The notes under the pieces were generated by a model that worked only from the letters and a program-made list of their open reading frames with translations, did no database searches and had not been told where the DNA came from. A program made the position numbers and the translations under genes. Of a DNA stretch of 64,000 bases, positions 1 through 15,900 are shown piece by piece. The number at the start of each line of letters is the position of its first letter. Position 1 is the stretch's first letter. Origin of the DNA: Zerene cesonia (lineage: Eukaryota > Arthropoda > Insecta > Lepidoptera > Pieridae); contig NC_052119.1 in the NCBI RefSeq assembly GCF_012273895.1, positions 8,160,705 to 8,224,704 of the forward strand, written 5' to 3'.

Positions 1-982
1 GTACATAATTATCACATAGCTCGGCATTTCTACTATTCCCATTAAAAATAAAATAAAATAAGGATTTCCATTGAGCTTCCCAGTATTAAGCGATAATCCA
101 TAATACACCACAGAGTTGGCGAACCAGCAACCGCAAATAATCAAGGTCTTCTTAAACATATTTGGCGACTTGAAAAGGTCAGCAGTTCCAGCCGATTCCT
201 CATTTACATATTTAGCATTCGTTGCCTTACAATTCGAGACAAGAGCAGGTGTGTCCACAGTCACAGTTGATTTATTCATTTTTAAGGCTTTTTCGATTAT
301 AGCCACGCATTCTCGAGCACGACCTTGTGACCACAACCATCTGGGTGATTCGTCCATTAAAAACCAGTGAGGCAGAAGAACAACGGCATGCAGCGCATAC
401 ACAATTTGCAAATAAAATCTATTATCAATTAGATATCCCCATCCAGCTAAAAGCATTATCCCAACCGCAAACATGATTTGAAAGGTTACACCGCAAATCG
501 TTCGTCTACTTGGTCCGACCAGTTCCATAGTTAAAACAAATCCTGCAATGTATGATCCAGATCCGAATATTCCGTAAAGAAAACGTATCGCCACAAATGT
601 ATAATAATCATTTGCGAAGGCAACTGAAGCTCCAAAAATAAGTTGAAGAATTCCTGCCCAGACGAAAACAGTTTTTCGGCCTATTTTATCACATAATCGC
701 CCGAGTACAACTGATCCAACAACAACCCCAAACATGTAAGCGGTTTGTGCAGCGGCTCCCATCCAGCGTCTGTCGCAAACGAAGTTCCATTCTATACCAC
801 GTGAGGATGTAAAGTATTGCGTATCAAACACCCACGAGCTGCAGGTTTCCAACGTTTTGTTTTCTCCATACATTTGGCAAGATTCTAATTTCTGATGGTC
901 GTTTAAAGGAATCGAATTAAGTACCAGCGAAGAATTCCAGTTCTCCGTGTAATTCGAAGTATCCACTCCATCCAGGGCGCAT
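1..982 (-). CDS. SLC22 gene A, exon 3 (runs off window)
   Basis: Acceptor TTTCAG lies just above 982. The first base completes an Arg codon (AG|A), then 327 codons stay open to base 1. It encodes the end of the extracellular loop and transmembrane helices 2 to about 7, with the MFS and SLC22 motifs. The visible end, near YYGLSLNTGKLNGNPY, is the usual helix 7-8 region. Confidence 0.95.
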
Positions 983-3900
983 CTGAAATATTATAAAACT
1001 GTGTCACTATTTACATCAATTTCTAGAACACACATTAATAGGTGTACAAGCTTTGTGCTCAGTGCATTATTTTTAATCACAATATGTCCTAATGAATAAA
1101 AGTCTGTGCTATTTTCACGAAGAGTAAAGAAAATAATGATAGGTACAGTTAATGGCAGCGTAAAGATTTCTGCCTCAGTTTCACGTGTTTTGTTTAAATG
1201 ACCGATGAATTTTATATGAAAAACAGGATGAATTTGACAGAAATGACTGCTTGATAACAGGTAAAAAGCACATAAAGTGATTAGTTGCATGCAATATATG
1301 AGATATAACCCAAACGTTAGTCGTGTAGGACAGCAATTTCGCAAGTTATTATATGAAGCAAAAGTTAAATGTTGCCAGAAAATATTATTTAGCTTAAATG
1401 GAAATATACTCACATGGGATAAACTAGACAGCACCTTGGAATTCACTCTTAGGAAACATATACCAAAGCCGACTCAAACATTACAAAGTACCTGATATAA
1501 AGCGGACTGTACAAACCAAATACCTCATCGTCACAAAATATATTGTATTAAAAGTAATTCATAAAAATAAATTGAGATGAAAGCAAGGTTTATTAATTAG
1601 GGGTTAAACAAAGTAACTCTTAAACAACAATTACAAGCATATATAAATTCCAGACCATAATATATTACTTAGGTACATATAAATCATTTCTGCGTCTGCT
1701 ACTGTCAGGTTAAACTTATTTCTTTATCAAATAACTTTCACAAGATTGTCATTAAAGTTAATAAGAAACTATATAAAATATTATATATGGTCAAACGCAA
1801 AACTTTTAATTTTGTATGTGTCTAAAGATTGTATTTATTATGTTATAAATTACTAACAATATTATAACGAACGCTATTCCACTACACATAACATAAATAT
1901 TCATCTATACTATCTTCTTATATTTAAAACTTCATATTATATTTACACATATATGCATTGTATATAATTACGAATACGTAATATAGTTAAATTCATAATA
2001 TAAAATTATGAGTTTAACTGTGGTTGTAATTGATTAGATTCTTTTATCGTATTAATTTAATCATAATGGAATTTTTAATCTATGCAAAAACAACCATGGC
2101 GTAAGGTTCATGAAAGTGAAAAATAACATGCACATGCCTGACAAGGACAATTATATCGAGCCAACACTATATAATGCATTATATATTGGGAAATGTGAGT
2201 AAATACATACACAAGGTTGTACATGCAGCATGTTAAGCCTGTTTGAAATCGTTGAAGTCTGACTTTAAACTACACGCCAATTATTTTATTAAAAATCTTT
2301 ACCTTAATATCTGATTATATATCTGAAAAAATTAAAAAATAACACCCTAGAGAACTTATCATTAATGTTTTCATTCGTTTTATTTCAAATCTCTAAATAT
2401 TCCAAGAGAAAAACGTTTTGTGTATTTTTACAACTATTATGCGATTGTTTAGTGTCGGTGTTTCGTTATATTATACTACGGTTTGGTTGGAAGTTTAATC
2501 TTGATTCGTACAATTCTTGACCTAATTATAAGGGATTTCCAATGAAAATAGCTGTAGCTGTTCTATTTTCGTTAACATGAAAATGTCCCGTCTAAAATGC
2601 GTAACGTGTTATAACGTGGAACCGTAATATTCAGATTTAGAAATAGGACTTAAAGGCGAAACGCTTTGTTTTCGCCTCGTAAAGTAGAATTTTATGTGCT
2701 ATAATTTATGTGTAAAGTAGCGTCCATCACGATTTTTTTTCAATGTTTTTAATATATTGTAAATGTAGATGTTATGTTTTACTTATGTACACAAATTTTC
2801 AAAACAATTTTGGGCAAATTTATACAAACTTTTAATTTTGCAGACAATATTAGTGTTTAGTATCGCTGTCGATTAAGCCATACTTTTCACTTTTCGCGCT
2901 ATTCGTACACATTCTGGTATTGATTATATTCATTAATTTTTTATCTGTATTTTACAGAATTATTTTATCTGTGTTAACATTTTTTACCTGTGGTCTGGTA
3001 CAGCGGCTACAGTGACTAAGGACAGCATGTGAAGACCGGCAGTCATTGCCGCCAGGATATGGAGAAAGAACTGGAAAGCCTGGTACTTGCCAAAGTCCCC
3101 TGAAATAAAAAGAAAAACGTAAATCAACCAACGTCCATTCGTATACACCTTGTTTTTTTCTACAAATTTTTGCAAAAAGATACGTACTTATTATTAAAAA
3201 TAAATATATTAAATGTAAAGAAGAATGTAATATGCAGATGATGTAATATAATGCTTATATGTAACACATCAATGCAACATTAAATAACATTCGTTACTCT
3301 CATAATTTGGTCGATTTTAACATTAATCTAAATTATTACATTGTAAAGAGTAGATGTTAAACATTCCTCTCATGAGCTTTGATTCTTATAAACCAACGAG
3401 ATATTGTTCATAATATTCAATCACGAATTAATTGAGCGCAATAATAAGCGTAATAAATACGATAAGATAGTACAATAAAATATATTTGTGCATATTTATA
3501 TCAAATTTCAATAATCAATAAAAACCCTGTTACTACTTAAAATCACATGCTGATTTTTCCCAGGAGGAAACGCAGTAACCATCTTAATAAGTATAATCAA
3601 GTATGCATGTACCTGCGTTCGTTCGTAATTGCAGTAGGAAAATTCGATACGATACCTAGCTATAAATTAGCGTCGCTGCATACTGGCTACCGGCCACAAC
3701 TACAAAATGTCGCCACGAGCATATTTAATGTAGTTTTCATATATTTTATATGAATTCGCAGCATACAATCGACACCGGTGGCCACACAAATAGCTTCTCG
3801 TGACTGTTGTTGTGTGTAGCCTTTGTGAGTCGACTCTAAGACTTTACGTTCCAAAGCACAGAATACATGAAGTTATAAATTATAGACTTCATAATATATA

Positions 3901-6900
3901 TTGAACAGATAATATTATAGAATATGTCTCATTGTTTTTCTATGTCTGTGCCACAAGAAAAATATATAATTGATAACTTTCTATTAGACATCGAATTTCT
4001 GACTTTGTGACAGTTGCGTTCAAATTCAAACCTTCCCACCAACCTAGGGATCGTTTAGAATTAAAAAAAAAAACTCGTGAAAAGTGCACAAAATTTAGTA
4101 TTTTATTTATCTTACAGTCAGAGGTGTTATAATTCATGCGACAACTAGACACCGGTAATACGTGGAATTACAAATCGGAAAAGGAAATTCCAATCACGAT
4201 TAGACCTGTTGATTTTAATGCACGGTTTCTCAACACGATTTCTATAAATAAGCATATATAGAAAATAGAATCTCATATAAATATGATATCCTGTAGAGAG
4301 ATAATTATGTACTTAGCACTTTACGATAACCCCGTGGGCCTTTGCTTATTGTTAGCTATGAATAAAGCAAGGTTTTGACAGTTACGAAAGATTATAGAAG
4401 AGGATATAATTAAACTTCTACATGTTGTCTGGAAGATGGCTTTTAGCCATAAGGCCGTCATTTGTGTACTAGTTTTGAGTTCCTGTTTTTAATTTTATCG
4501 CTGTTTCATATTTATGAAAGTGTGCAATAAAGAATAAATATATAAGGAATAAATTAATGTGTGGGCTACGTTTAAAAATTGAAAAGGATAACTAATTGTT
4601 AAATATTAAAGACGACTATAAAGAGAATAATATGAATTGTCCAATAAATACAATTAATAATTTTGTCCAATTCTATTACACAAATTGATTAAGTTGTAAG
4701 ATGGTAATTTTTTTATGCGCCATCACGAGCACGATTGTTTCTTCATTATAACGTCAGAAACATACAAACTGTTCACTATATTTATAAAAGCAAAACTTAC
4801 TAATACCGCATTAATTCTCTAATAGCTTCCTATACCAATATTAGCTCTCATACAACTTGCGCATGACGTCATAATAAAAGAGAAGGTAATCTTTTACGGG
4901 CTGTCACGGAAGAAAAAGTTAGTAATACGATGTTAAAAATTGTTCATATAACGCAATTATATCTTCTCTTCTATATACTAATAATATAAAGCTGAGAGTT
5001 TGTTTGTTTGTTTCAACTCTCTTATCTTAGTAACTTGTAACTTCATTTAAAATGTTTACAGTACTCAATTCTATAACCACGTTTCGTTAAAATATTGCGC
5101 AATTCTATTACAATATTTAGGCTATTGTCTGAATATTGACTCAGATGAAAAAATGTTTTAAGAACAATATTCTTTCATTAATTTTTATGACCTAGTTCAC
5201 ATTTGTGAAGAATTTTACATAAAATCGAGTAAAGTAAATAAAATATAAAGTATGTACCAAAACACAATGATACTTTAATGGCACTATTAAAAAAACAAAA
5301 ATAATCGTAGTCATATTCTGAACCAATAAATGTGAAACATAATGATTTTCCATTTTTCTTATTGATTATACCTACCATAAAAATTACGTTAAAACGCATA
5401 TGTACCTCATTATTTTCTGAAATACAGACATCCTTATAAGCATCGATACACGGGAGTAAAGATAGAACATCGGAATTTATGAGGATATTCAGTTGTTAAC
5501 CGTAATCAGCCATTTATACAATTTGCGACTGCCGAGAGCTCATTAACCCAATAGTAAATGCCCAAGCTCGAGTCACAGAGCATTCAAAACATAGCAATCG
5601 ATATGTCATTGTATTATTGTAATTGCTGAATTAAAGTGATCACACATACTGTTTAGAATTTAACGTAATATAATATAGATCTCTATCGATGTGAAACCGT
5701 TAAATTGTGAAATAGTCATTCGATACGATGGGTCAGATTGGATTCCATTAAACTCCAAAAAAAAATTGAGAAAATCTAAATAAATGGATGTTTGCGTGTG
5801 AGAAAATCTTAATAAGACTAAATTCTTGGAATATTACATTCACTGTGACTTATTCGCATTACAGTCTAATGCAAAATAATGCGTTAAATTACAAGCAAAT
5901 CTCACGAGTTAGATTTAACGATTTTTCAATCCAACGGCTACATGTCACATACTAATACTATACTCTATTGAAAAATATACACTAGGACGTCGTTGCGTGT
6001 TATATGGCTCGAAAAAAGCGCGCGCAAATTAATTAGCTGTTTTTTATGCCATCGTCGGCAAAAGTGGTAGTGTCTATAGTTCAGGCTCTACAGAGGCCTT
6101 ACTTCTCTGCAAATGGATTGTCAACGTTTAAAGAAAGAATTAACGAGCGAAATAATGGAAAGGACTAGAGGAAAGGGTAAAGAAAACTGGTATTTTATTC
6201 ATATTGTATTTGAAATCGTTAGGTAAAGAATATAGAGAAACTGAGAGATATGATGGCCACAAATTCGAGAATTTGAAGTCATTTCATACAACAAAATAAT
6301 GCTTTGACATAACATTAATGATGAAAATAAAATGCATTTACTTTAGAAATTTGTTTAAAAATTATGTAGCTTTAATACAAATACCATTAAACACAAAAGC
6401 TTGTACGCACCTACCACGTTATTTTCACATAATGTACTAAGGAAACCAAATTAAATTAAGACGGTAAAAATTTTATTTGTTGATTGTGAACTGTTATTTT
6501 CTTTATAGTTCACTGCAAAATAACTTTGTGCGTAGGTAAAACTGTGGCCCACTTCCACAAGGGCAAGACGCTATTTCGCTTAAATGGTAAATAGGGTAAT
6601 TGTACAATGTCAAGGACTCGCCAATAAAAAATGATGACGAATTCTATCTAGCAAATTATTTCAAATTTAAAGCTATTATTTTAATCTTGTTAAAGGTTCA
6701 GTAATAAACTACAGAGGTTTATTTTTGGCCAGTGAAACAGTGCTTTGATGCTTACTCAATTTGGCTGCGTCATTCTAATAATATGCTTTAAAGTTCGCTG
6801 AACTACATTCACCTATTTCTTTGTAACAGCACGTGATTTGTTTCTATTATTTAAATTGGAGCATTGTTTAAAATTTATTATCAAAATAATGTGATTAAGA

Positions 6901-9900
6901 ATATAAATATATATTTAATATGTTAATCTTTTCTGAAAATATACTTTTAAAAGTTTTTTTTTTATTATAGCCATAGCTCACAAATAGCAATGCCCTGTTT
7001 TTTTAGCTATTTCTTGTATAATTGTACAATAAGTACAAAGAGTTAAATACTGGACAATAATTTATGATAATAAATATTAAAGTACCATTGTCACTTGGGC
7101 ATATAAAATTGAAAATATTGTGTAAAGCTGGGTTGAAATTACTCAATATTTAAACATTACCCAACTTTTAATTCAGTCCCGTTATTAAAATAACAATTAA
7201 ATATTTATCTCAAAAATAATTTAATCACAAATACGTGAGTTATCAGTACTACTGAGCCTCCGTGCGTACATATTACGTAATAATTATCTATCATACACAC
7301 CTATTATTTTTGTAGGTGTATTGCTATCTTCATCTAAGATGTTAATCTCATGTGTACTATTTCTTTCCTATTTTAATTAAAGATATAAATATAGAATCTT
7401 GAAGAATTAAGACTCGCTGGCCCACGCTATCGAAACAGTGCCATTAAATTAATATAAACAATAATGAAATAGATAAAATTTTACGATTTTGCAAGACTGT
7501 TGTAATGATAACAAGATTTGGATGAGACGTATACTTTTATAAAAAATGGAACATGTCATTTGAAACATACATTAATGTTATAATGGAAACATAGCAACTG
7601 AAGAAATAAATTATTGTCCAGACTCCAGCCCTTTTTGTTTTTATTGAAACATAAATAGTCGACTCTTTTGTTTGTAAACGATATCTCCGAGCAAGTTTAC
7701 AGTTCAAACGCCACATTACCCATAAGGAAAACCTATAATTTATATTTTACATATAAAATTAATCATAGTAATATTATAAATCTACAAATAGCATCATCAT
7801 CTCTGCAATAAGATAACATTATATATTTGCAATAACAGAGAATTACACGATAAGATCTTTATAATTGTAAAGTTAAGAGAAATAATAACAAGTTGTTTTT
7901 CATTAAGTTCCATAATGTTAGGAAACTGGCATTTATTTAACCCATTTGCCAAAGCTCTTTAGCGACCACGTGTATGTCGGCGGGAAATTAGAGAATTTGC
8001 TATATCGTGAATAGTCAGTTTTGTAAATTAAATGTTCATTTATTTTTAAATAGCTTACAAGACGATAAATGCTAAATCATATGTATCCATCTGTTTAATA
8101 TACAATAGCTAAAAACGTTAAATTAATTGTTCATTTGTTTATTGAAGAAAATTATTAATATTAGATTTAGTTTAGGTTTCATGACTCGTAGTAGTCTGAT
8201 ACCAGCAACAAAATGACGTCTGTTGTAAACAAAAATAATAATATATTGAAAAAAAATAATCATGTTTATTTACATAATATCTTATCATTACTAATTATCA
8301 AATGTACGCCAGAGTACTAAAGCTGCATTAAATTCCTTCATATTTATTATTTTTTCCAATTTGAACATATAGAAGCAGGAGGAATGATTTTAACGAAAAT
8401 TATTTAGTTTTACATAACTTCATTTCTCCATTACTCTTCATTAACTAAAAAGCAGTCACGAGCATACACCTTAATGTTATAATAACATTAAAACCTATAT
8501 CACGAAAATTTAAACCTTCGTATGAAAGATATAGATAATTATTTGATATTGATTGTCTCCATTGAGTAGACATGATATTAGCAGAAAATGTGTGATTACT
8601 TAATTGTTTTATAGCGTTTATTTTTATTAATAATTCATGTAACAATAAAATATGCGTTGTATATGATTTGAATGTTTTCGGTTAACTGTTATTGTACCTG
8701 TTACACTAAACACTATTCATTCAAGTTTTATCCCAGTTGAAGCACCTAAGCAGCCAGTTTAAAGTTTTAAATATATATAAACTTAGACAATTCAATATAT
8801 TTTCAAGTTCTAACTAGATATATTTTTATTCGCCTGTAACATAATATGAACCGCAATGCGCTAGTGCCGCGCTCATCTCACATCTTGAAATACTTGAGTA
8901 GGTATCGCAAAGTGTGTCAACGATTACATATAAAATTATACCTAGGTGTATAATTCGTATTACCAGATTTTGCACGTGTCATTGCAAAAAAGTGCACATC
9001 AACCAACAATTTGGCCTTTATATATTGGCCATATCATTTGAACTTAATAAAATTTTGATATTTATTTGTAAAAATTGCTATACTTTCATAAAGATAATAC
9101 TGTACAATTTTTCTATGTTTTCAAAATGTTATCGTCAGGTATCGTTATGTTGGAGTTGATTAGGCAATCTTTTTCTTATGCAAAGGCTCTAACTCTGCAA
9201 ATGTACATGGGTGGTGGAAATCGCGTACCATCAGGCGAACCAGGAGCTAGGTTTTGGCTCTAACATCACTATATAGTAGTCTGTCCCTATGTCCCTATGT
9301 ATGCTTAAATCTTTAAAACTACGCACGGATTTTGATAGGGTTTATTTAATAGATAGAGTAAGTCAAGATGAAGTATTATGTGTATAACAACAACTGTTAA
9401 ACTACTCCGAATTAAACGCGTGCGAAGCCGCGGGCAAAAGTTGGTAGTAAATAAAATAACAATATAGATAGCTATGATAGTTGAAACCACTTTCGATATG
9501 TGAATGACGGCAACGTAGAATTAACCCTACCATATACAAAAAATTTTGAAAATATTTTTTATCATGTCTGCCTATACAAAACATACGCATACCTAATAAG
9601 GTATGTAGAATAATAGCAATCTAATTATCGTGACACGATAAACAAAGTGTCCTTCCATTAATATATGATATCTCTGTGCCAAATTTCATTAAAATCCTTG
9701 AGGCCATTGGCTAAATGCATAACATTTTTGATGGATCATTAATTATAATGTAATTAATCATAAGTTGTTAATTGTTGGGAAACACGTCACTTACTGATCT
9801 GCTTTACCTATTAACGTAAGCTCAATTTAATAAATAATATGATGGAAATTTAATTTTTTTATACATTACGTTTTCTCGTTTTTTTATGGCCAGACAAGAA

Positions 9901-12900
9901 TAAAATTATAGGCCAATTGACCCAACACAAAAGTTCATATTTTTGCAAGAGGTCCGACCCGGCGTCTTTTAGACTTAGACTGTACTCTCAACTAGCTCTT
10001 AGGAATCACACACAGCGTTTTACGGTGAAAGAAGTTTATTAAGAATCCAAAGTTTTAAAATCGGTCCAGTCCATAGTGCCTGAAATTAACGAGTTTAATT
10101 AAGGATTGAAAAATCGGTAAAAACTTTATGTCAAATTGCATCGTAAAACAGTTTAAATTACTAGAGTTAAATATAGTGACATATAACATAACAACATCAC
10201 CATACAGTAAACATTTATAATTATTACGTACATGTATTTGTTATTGTTAAATCAGTAAAAGCATTCGGATAAGAATGTTTTTATGAAGGAACGGATGATA
10301 CTACTCGTCGGATAACGACGGCCAATACCCTCCCACCCCCTATAAGGTAACTTATGAGCAAGTTCTGTAACCATTGCGTATTTGTGATCGAGGAATGTTG
10401 CACTTAGCCGACAAGTATACTCCGGCGATGCGATAAATTGAAATGTTTGTATCTTGTGACATTTTCATATTATATGTTACCTATATATAATATTAAAATG
10501 TATATTATGATAGAGATATTACGACGGGCGTAGTCAGACTTTAGTGGGCCCATCCCTTCCTTCAATAAATTAAAACGAATAATTGGAAAAAAAGTATTCT
10601 TGGAAGTCTTTACGAATAGTAGAAAAATATAGACTAAAGAAATGAAATAAGTATATATATATTATATATATAGTTAGTAACAGTTCAGTAAGTGATTTTC
10701 TTTGACATATCATTAATAACTTATCGATCTCAATATAATTTGGCACAGAGATAGCATGTTAATGGAAGGACATGTTGTTTATCGTGTCACGATAATTAGA
10801 TTACTACTGTTCTACATACCTCCTGTAGGCATAAAGGCATTAGAATATATTTATTTTTTACTCAAATTATCAAAATATCTACCCAAACAAAAAACTACAC
10901 AGCCCAATCTGTTAAGAGTTTAGGATGGTGCCAAAAGTCTTAAAATTTACAAAATATGTTCAATAAGATAACTCATTTATTTCATGTTTTACAATTTGTA
11001 TGGAATTGGCTACATATATACGTGCAGCTCTTTTTATGCGTCATACTTGGCATAGGAGCTGTTGGTGCGCGCATGGTAAGCGGCTAGCACTGCCCATGAA
11101 CATGTGCAGAGGGGGGTTTCAATGATTAAAGTATATTATATTTTTATTTTTATTTTATTTGGTAAGAGCGGAGCGATCTGGTGGTTCTTATTTCTACGGA
11201 ACCCAGTTACCACTCGCACTTGACCGACTTTATATTCAATATCAATTAATGCATGTTTGTATATACATAAAATTAAATGTACCTTTACCTATATTTGGTA
11301 ATAATTGAAATTCCTCTCTGCTTACAAAATGAAAGTACTGACATACATACTAGTGAATGGACATTGCGTAGTGACAGCTCCAAATCTTAATAAAGTGTAA
11401 CTTATCATAGATAAATTATCACTATGCAACGAAGTTTGGACTGCGATAATTACAGATATAATAAATGTATAATCGACTGATACGCACATGCAGCGATATT
11501 CGCTGCCCGGCATTAATTTGTATTCAATTTCTTCATATTTTCGTTATTAACACGGTAAATTACATATTAAGGCATTGGAAAAAACGCTTATTTCAATTAT
11601 ACATGTACTGAACATTGCTCATATGGACGTTTGAATGTTTTCGTATGCTCTATTGTATATGTAAAAACCAAAAAAAGACGAAAGTTTTCACGTCAGTTAT
11701 ATTATGTCATTTATTTCATTCCGATAGCACGCATACGTGTATGTACTTAGGTAAGTTTGACAAAAGTGTAATAAGTGACAATTTACATATAGTTGACAAC
11801 CCTGATTATTAAGATATGATAATCGATTGATTGTATTGAACACGGCTGATTTTGGTGAAGGTACTATTTAGCGCGTTTTCAGATTACGTCACGTGATCAT
11901 GAAAGCGTGACCACTGCAAATGGTAATTGAAGTTATATAATACTTTTTATCGACAAAACTTATTTGCTCCATTTTTTACGTGTTTCATTGACAAATTCGT
12001 AAAATTTACATTTATTTTATTTAGAAACTACATACTACTACAAATCTAAAAGCCAGATGCTTGTGTTAAAAAAAAATTTGGGTAGAAAAACGAAGTAGGA
12101 TGAAACGCACAAAAATAAATAATATATTTAGAGCGATTACATGTAAAAAATGTAAATTATTATTAATAAATAATATTTCTACGAATAATACTCAGAAGTT
12201 TACCTGGAGAAGCTTCTCAAAATAGAACAATCTTAAAAGCATGATATAATCTTGAGCTTAATTTGCAATTTAATTTATACAATTTTGTACGTGCCAAATT
12301 GACCATTAACATAATTTTGACGATCTTGGCTCGCACGTCAGTAGAAATGTAAGATTCAATTGATAATATATTAATATATGAAGATATTTATAAATAATGT
12401 TATTTGATGCACCCAATGTTTCAGGAGAATGAGCGAAACGATACATTAATTGATTAAAATGTAGGTCACACTTGTATCCTTATATAAGCTGAAATTGATT
12501 GACGCTAATACGTGACGTTACTAGCTGAAATTCATTAATTTTTGGATTGGATGCGTTAATTCTTGAAGTGTACTACAATGCCTATTGATCAAAGTTATTT
12601 CTGTTAAAATGAAAACAACATATGCGCACACATGTCTTTGACCCTATCTATAGACCTTATGGATTATAAAAAGAATATCATTGTAATAAATTACAAGCGA
12701 TGACATGTTTCATATCTAGTTTAATAGATTACACTTATTTTAACAAAGTGTTGAATCACAAACACACCTATCATTACATCATAATTGATTTCTCATCAGT
12801 CGTCACTAATTTAAATCGAAAGGCCTTGAAAGCAGACGGCTGAAGGTAAGACGACAATACTTAACATGGAATACATTTGTAGCGTGAAATATACGACAAT

Positions 12901-15900
12901 TGTTTTACTTACGGTAAGTTTTTGTTCTTAACCTTACTCTGAGTTGTGTAGACTAGAGAACATTTTGCGGAATGCAAGTTTGAAAATAACATAAAAATAT
13001 AAATTGCGCTTCTTTCTTTACGATCACGCTAATATTATAAATGTGAAAATTTGTTTTTTCTTTGGATGTTTGTTTGTTAATCACGTTAAAATATCTGAAC
13101 GGATTTTAATGATATTTGGTAGGGTATGATCTGACATAGGTGATAGGATACTGTTAATCGGAGCCGGGACGAGCGTCTAGTATTATATAAATGTCTGTCT
13201 GAGTAACGATTTCGTGAGGAGAGAATAAAACCGCTCTACATTCTACATACTCTCTGTATTACTATTGAAAATATTAATGTATTTTAGAGTTATAATTAGG
13301 TACATGAGTACTAAACGCATTATATTCTAGGGTTTGTGCTGGTATCATTTAATATCATAATAGAGGTCAAGCTCCGGTTTCGATTCGGTTTTTGTATAGC
13401 GATAATGGTATAAGTCTGTTCTTAGCCGTCATGTGTCCGATAACAATTAACATGTATATTACTCAATAGTCACGAATTATTCACGTTGAGGTATTATTGC
13501 TATGTTTATTATATTTTGTATTTACTTGTTAGTACAACAATGTTTTCGGCACTTTTCCTAACAAATTTTTTTCGTTTTAAAAATATTATTTGTAAGCACC
13601 CTCTGCTTGAAGGTTTAGGAATTTTCACTTTACAGAGCATGATGTTTCGTGCTTCCTACAGTTGAAAAAAAGGTTTCCACATGTTTCACGGATCGTTTTG
13701 TTTGGAAGATCGTTAAGTGAATTATAACTGTACAAAAAATACATACTCACAAGCTAACAATTACTAAAAAGTCGGTGAGAATGTAAGGTCGATAGTAAAC
13801 TTATAATAAAAGTTGTTCACAAAAATAAATCTGCACAATGACATTTTAAGTGCCATTTCAAGTAGGTATTACAGAGATTGTGTATGGTGTATGTATTGTT
13901 ATCATAGCAAGTACATAAATAAATATTAAATAATGATTATTACGATGTCCCGGAGTTGGTGAATGCCCTCTCGCGTTATCTCTTTCTCTCCTATACAAGT
14001 AAAGAAAAATTCTCACTTGAAGGATTTTCAGATTTCTGATGTCAATATGATCTATCTCGGGATTCCATGTTTTTTTTAATAATGTGTTTATTATTATTAT
14101 TTTTTCTTTTTTTTTAATAAATACTCTTTTATTTTTTAAGCAGAAACTATTCATATTTACCAGTGCATATTATTTTTGAACACAACGAAATGCATTATCA
14201 ATTAATTTTATAAAACTATACAGAGATAATTAGTTAAATGACCCTAATATAGTTAATGTACCATTTCAACCTTATTAATTATTTATTTATGTATTATTAA
14301 AATGAAAGTACCACATGCTCTTTTTGTTTAATAAGAACATGAGTTAATTTACCCATATCATATGTATGAATAATGTGAAAGACATTTAAATAAGTATAAT
14401 CCTTGTTTAAATCTTAACTGTGTTTATGACCAATCACTGCAGGTAATGCTCGTTTTTTATTTATATATATTTAAAAAGATAAGATTAATGAGATAAATCA
14501 TATAAAATGATAAGCTACATTTATATCAATTACAACACCTAAGCCTTTGCAGCACTTTGTTAATTGCAGGAAATAATTTCGGCAAAACATTGCAACAAAT
14601 GAAACAAATAACCGTACAAAGGATTCCAGGAAGTTGTTGTTTATTTTATGTGATTCCGTTAGGTCGTGAGTTCGAAAACTGCAATGCATAAAACATGTTT
14701 GAAATTTCTTTGTTTATTTCATTGATAAACCTATTGTTACTTATATTTTTTAAACTCTTTGATATATGTAGGATGTTGCAGTAAATATGCAACTAACGTC
14801 TCATTCCATTTTCGGGGCGTATTGCAGATATTTTAGACATTTGTTGTACTGATCGATTTTCGTTATCAACCTCATAGACTCTGCAGGACTTCATAGAGTT
14901 TTTGATTTGGTATGAAGGATGGATAAACTTTCCACTTACAAACAACAAATCATTAAACTAATAGTCCAACATTGAAGGATCTGTTAATGTAATGAAAATG
15001 AAAAGATTATAAATGATTACTAAATAAGAAAAAGTCAATCAATACATTATATTATAGTTTTGTTTGCTTTAATTTGTGCTGATGTATGTATAAACAATTT
15101 GTAACTAGTATTATGAATGGTGTTTATTTTTTATTTCTGAAAGGTGTAGGCATCGGTTCAGCATAATATATTACGATTTCAATATATATTACAAGTATCT
15201 ATGTAAGTATTAAATGCTTTTACTTTTCTTTAAATATGTAGTTGACGACATAACAGTAACTTAAACTATCAAACTGAATCTTTTCAGCTACATTTTATCA
15301 CGTTATTCATCTTGAAAAAATGATATATGTAGAGTTTCCTCACACGATAATGTTTAAATATTTGTAGCAATGTTAAAACAATAAACGCAAATTAACATTT
15401 TTTATCTTTCAACTTTATAAGTCACAACTCAATATAATACGCTGAACATTATTGTTATAAATCTTTTAAATTGTTCTCGTGACCGTGTATAAGTAATTAA
15501 ATACACTTCGACGATAAATAAAGTAAATAAAATTCCGAGTATATCGATATTCATAAACCTGTCGCATATTGCGTAAACAATTTTCCGTGTGTTCAATCAT
15601 CCTTACTTAATTTATTAAGTATAATGCAAAAATATATTTTCAAGGAAATATTATACCTTTTAGTTAGTATTTAAATATTTATACACCACGTTTAAAACAC
15701 GATAAAAACTTTTTAATGCACATGAAAAGTAATTACAATAATTCAAGTACAAAAAAATGAAAGTACCACTGACCGTAATTCCATATAACTTAAAGCATTC
15801 TCCGAATCAAACATATGCTTCGCATTCACGCACGTAACAGTAAGAATCCCGCACGGAATGCTAAAAGGGAACTCACCAAGCTTTCCCATCATTTCTTCGA

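Larger units (their letters stand above)
3100..15876 (-). other. Intron 1 of SLC22 gene A (12.8 kb)
   Basis: A long first intron bounded by GTGAGT at 15,876 and CAG at 3,100. It holds Helitron-like fragments (about 4,971-5,100, 9,275-9,447, 13,023-13,181), part of a dispersed repeat at 9,178-9,262 and an inverted repeat pair at 9,600/10,737. Long first introns often carry enhancers, but none can be identified here. I see no nested gene I can support. Confidence 0.75.

Noticed and set aside
991..1495. Overlapping open frames on both strands in the SLC22 intron
   Set aside because: They have no family likeness, fall inside an intron, and look like chance in AT-rich DNA.
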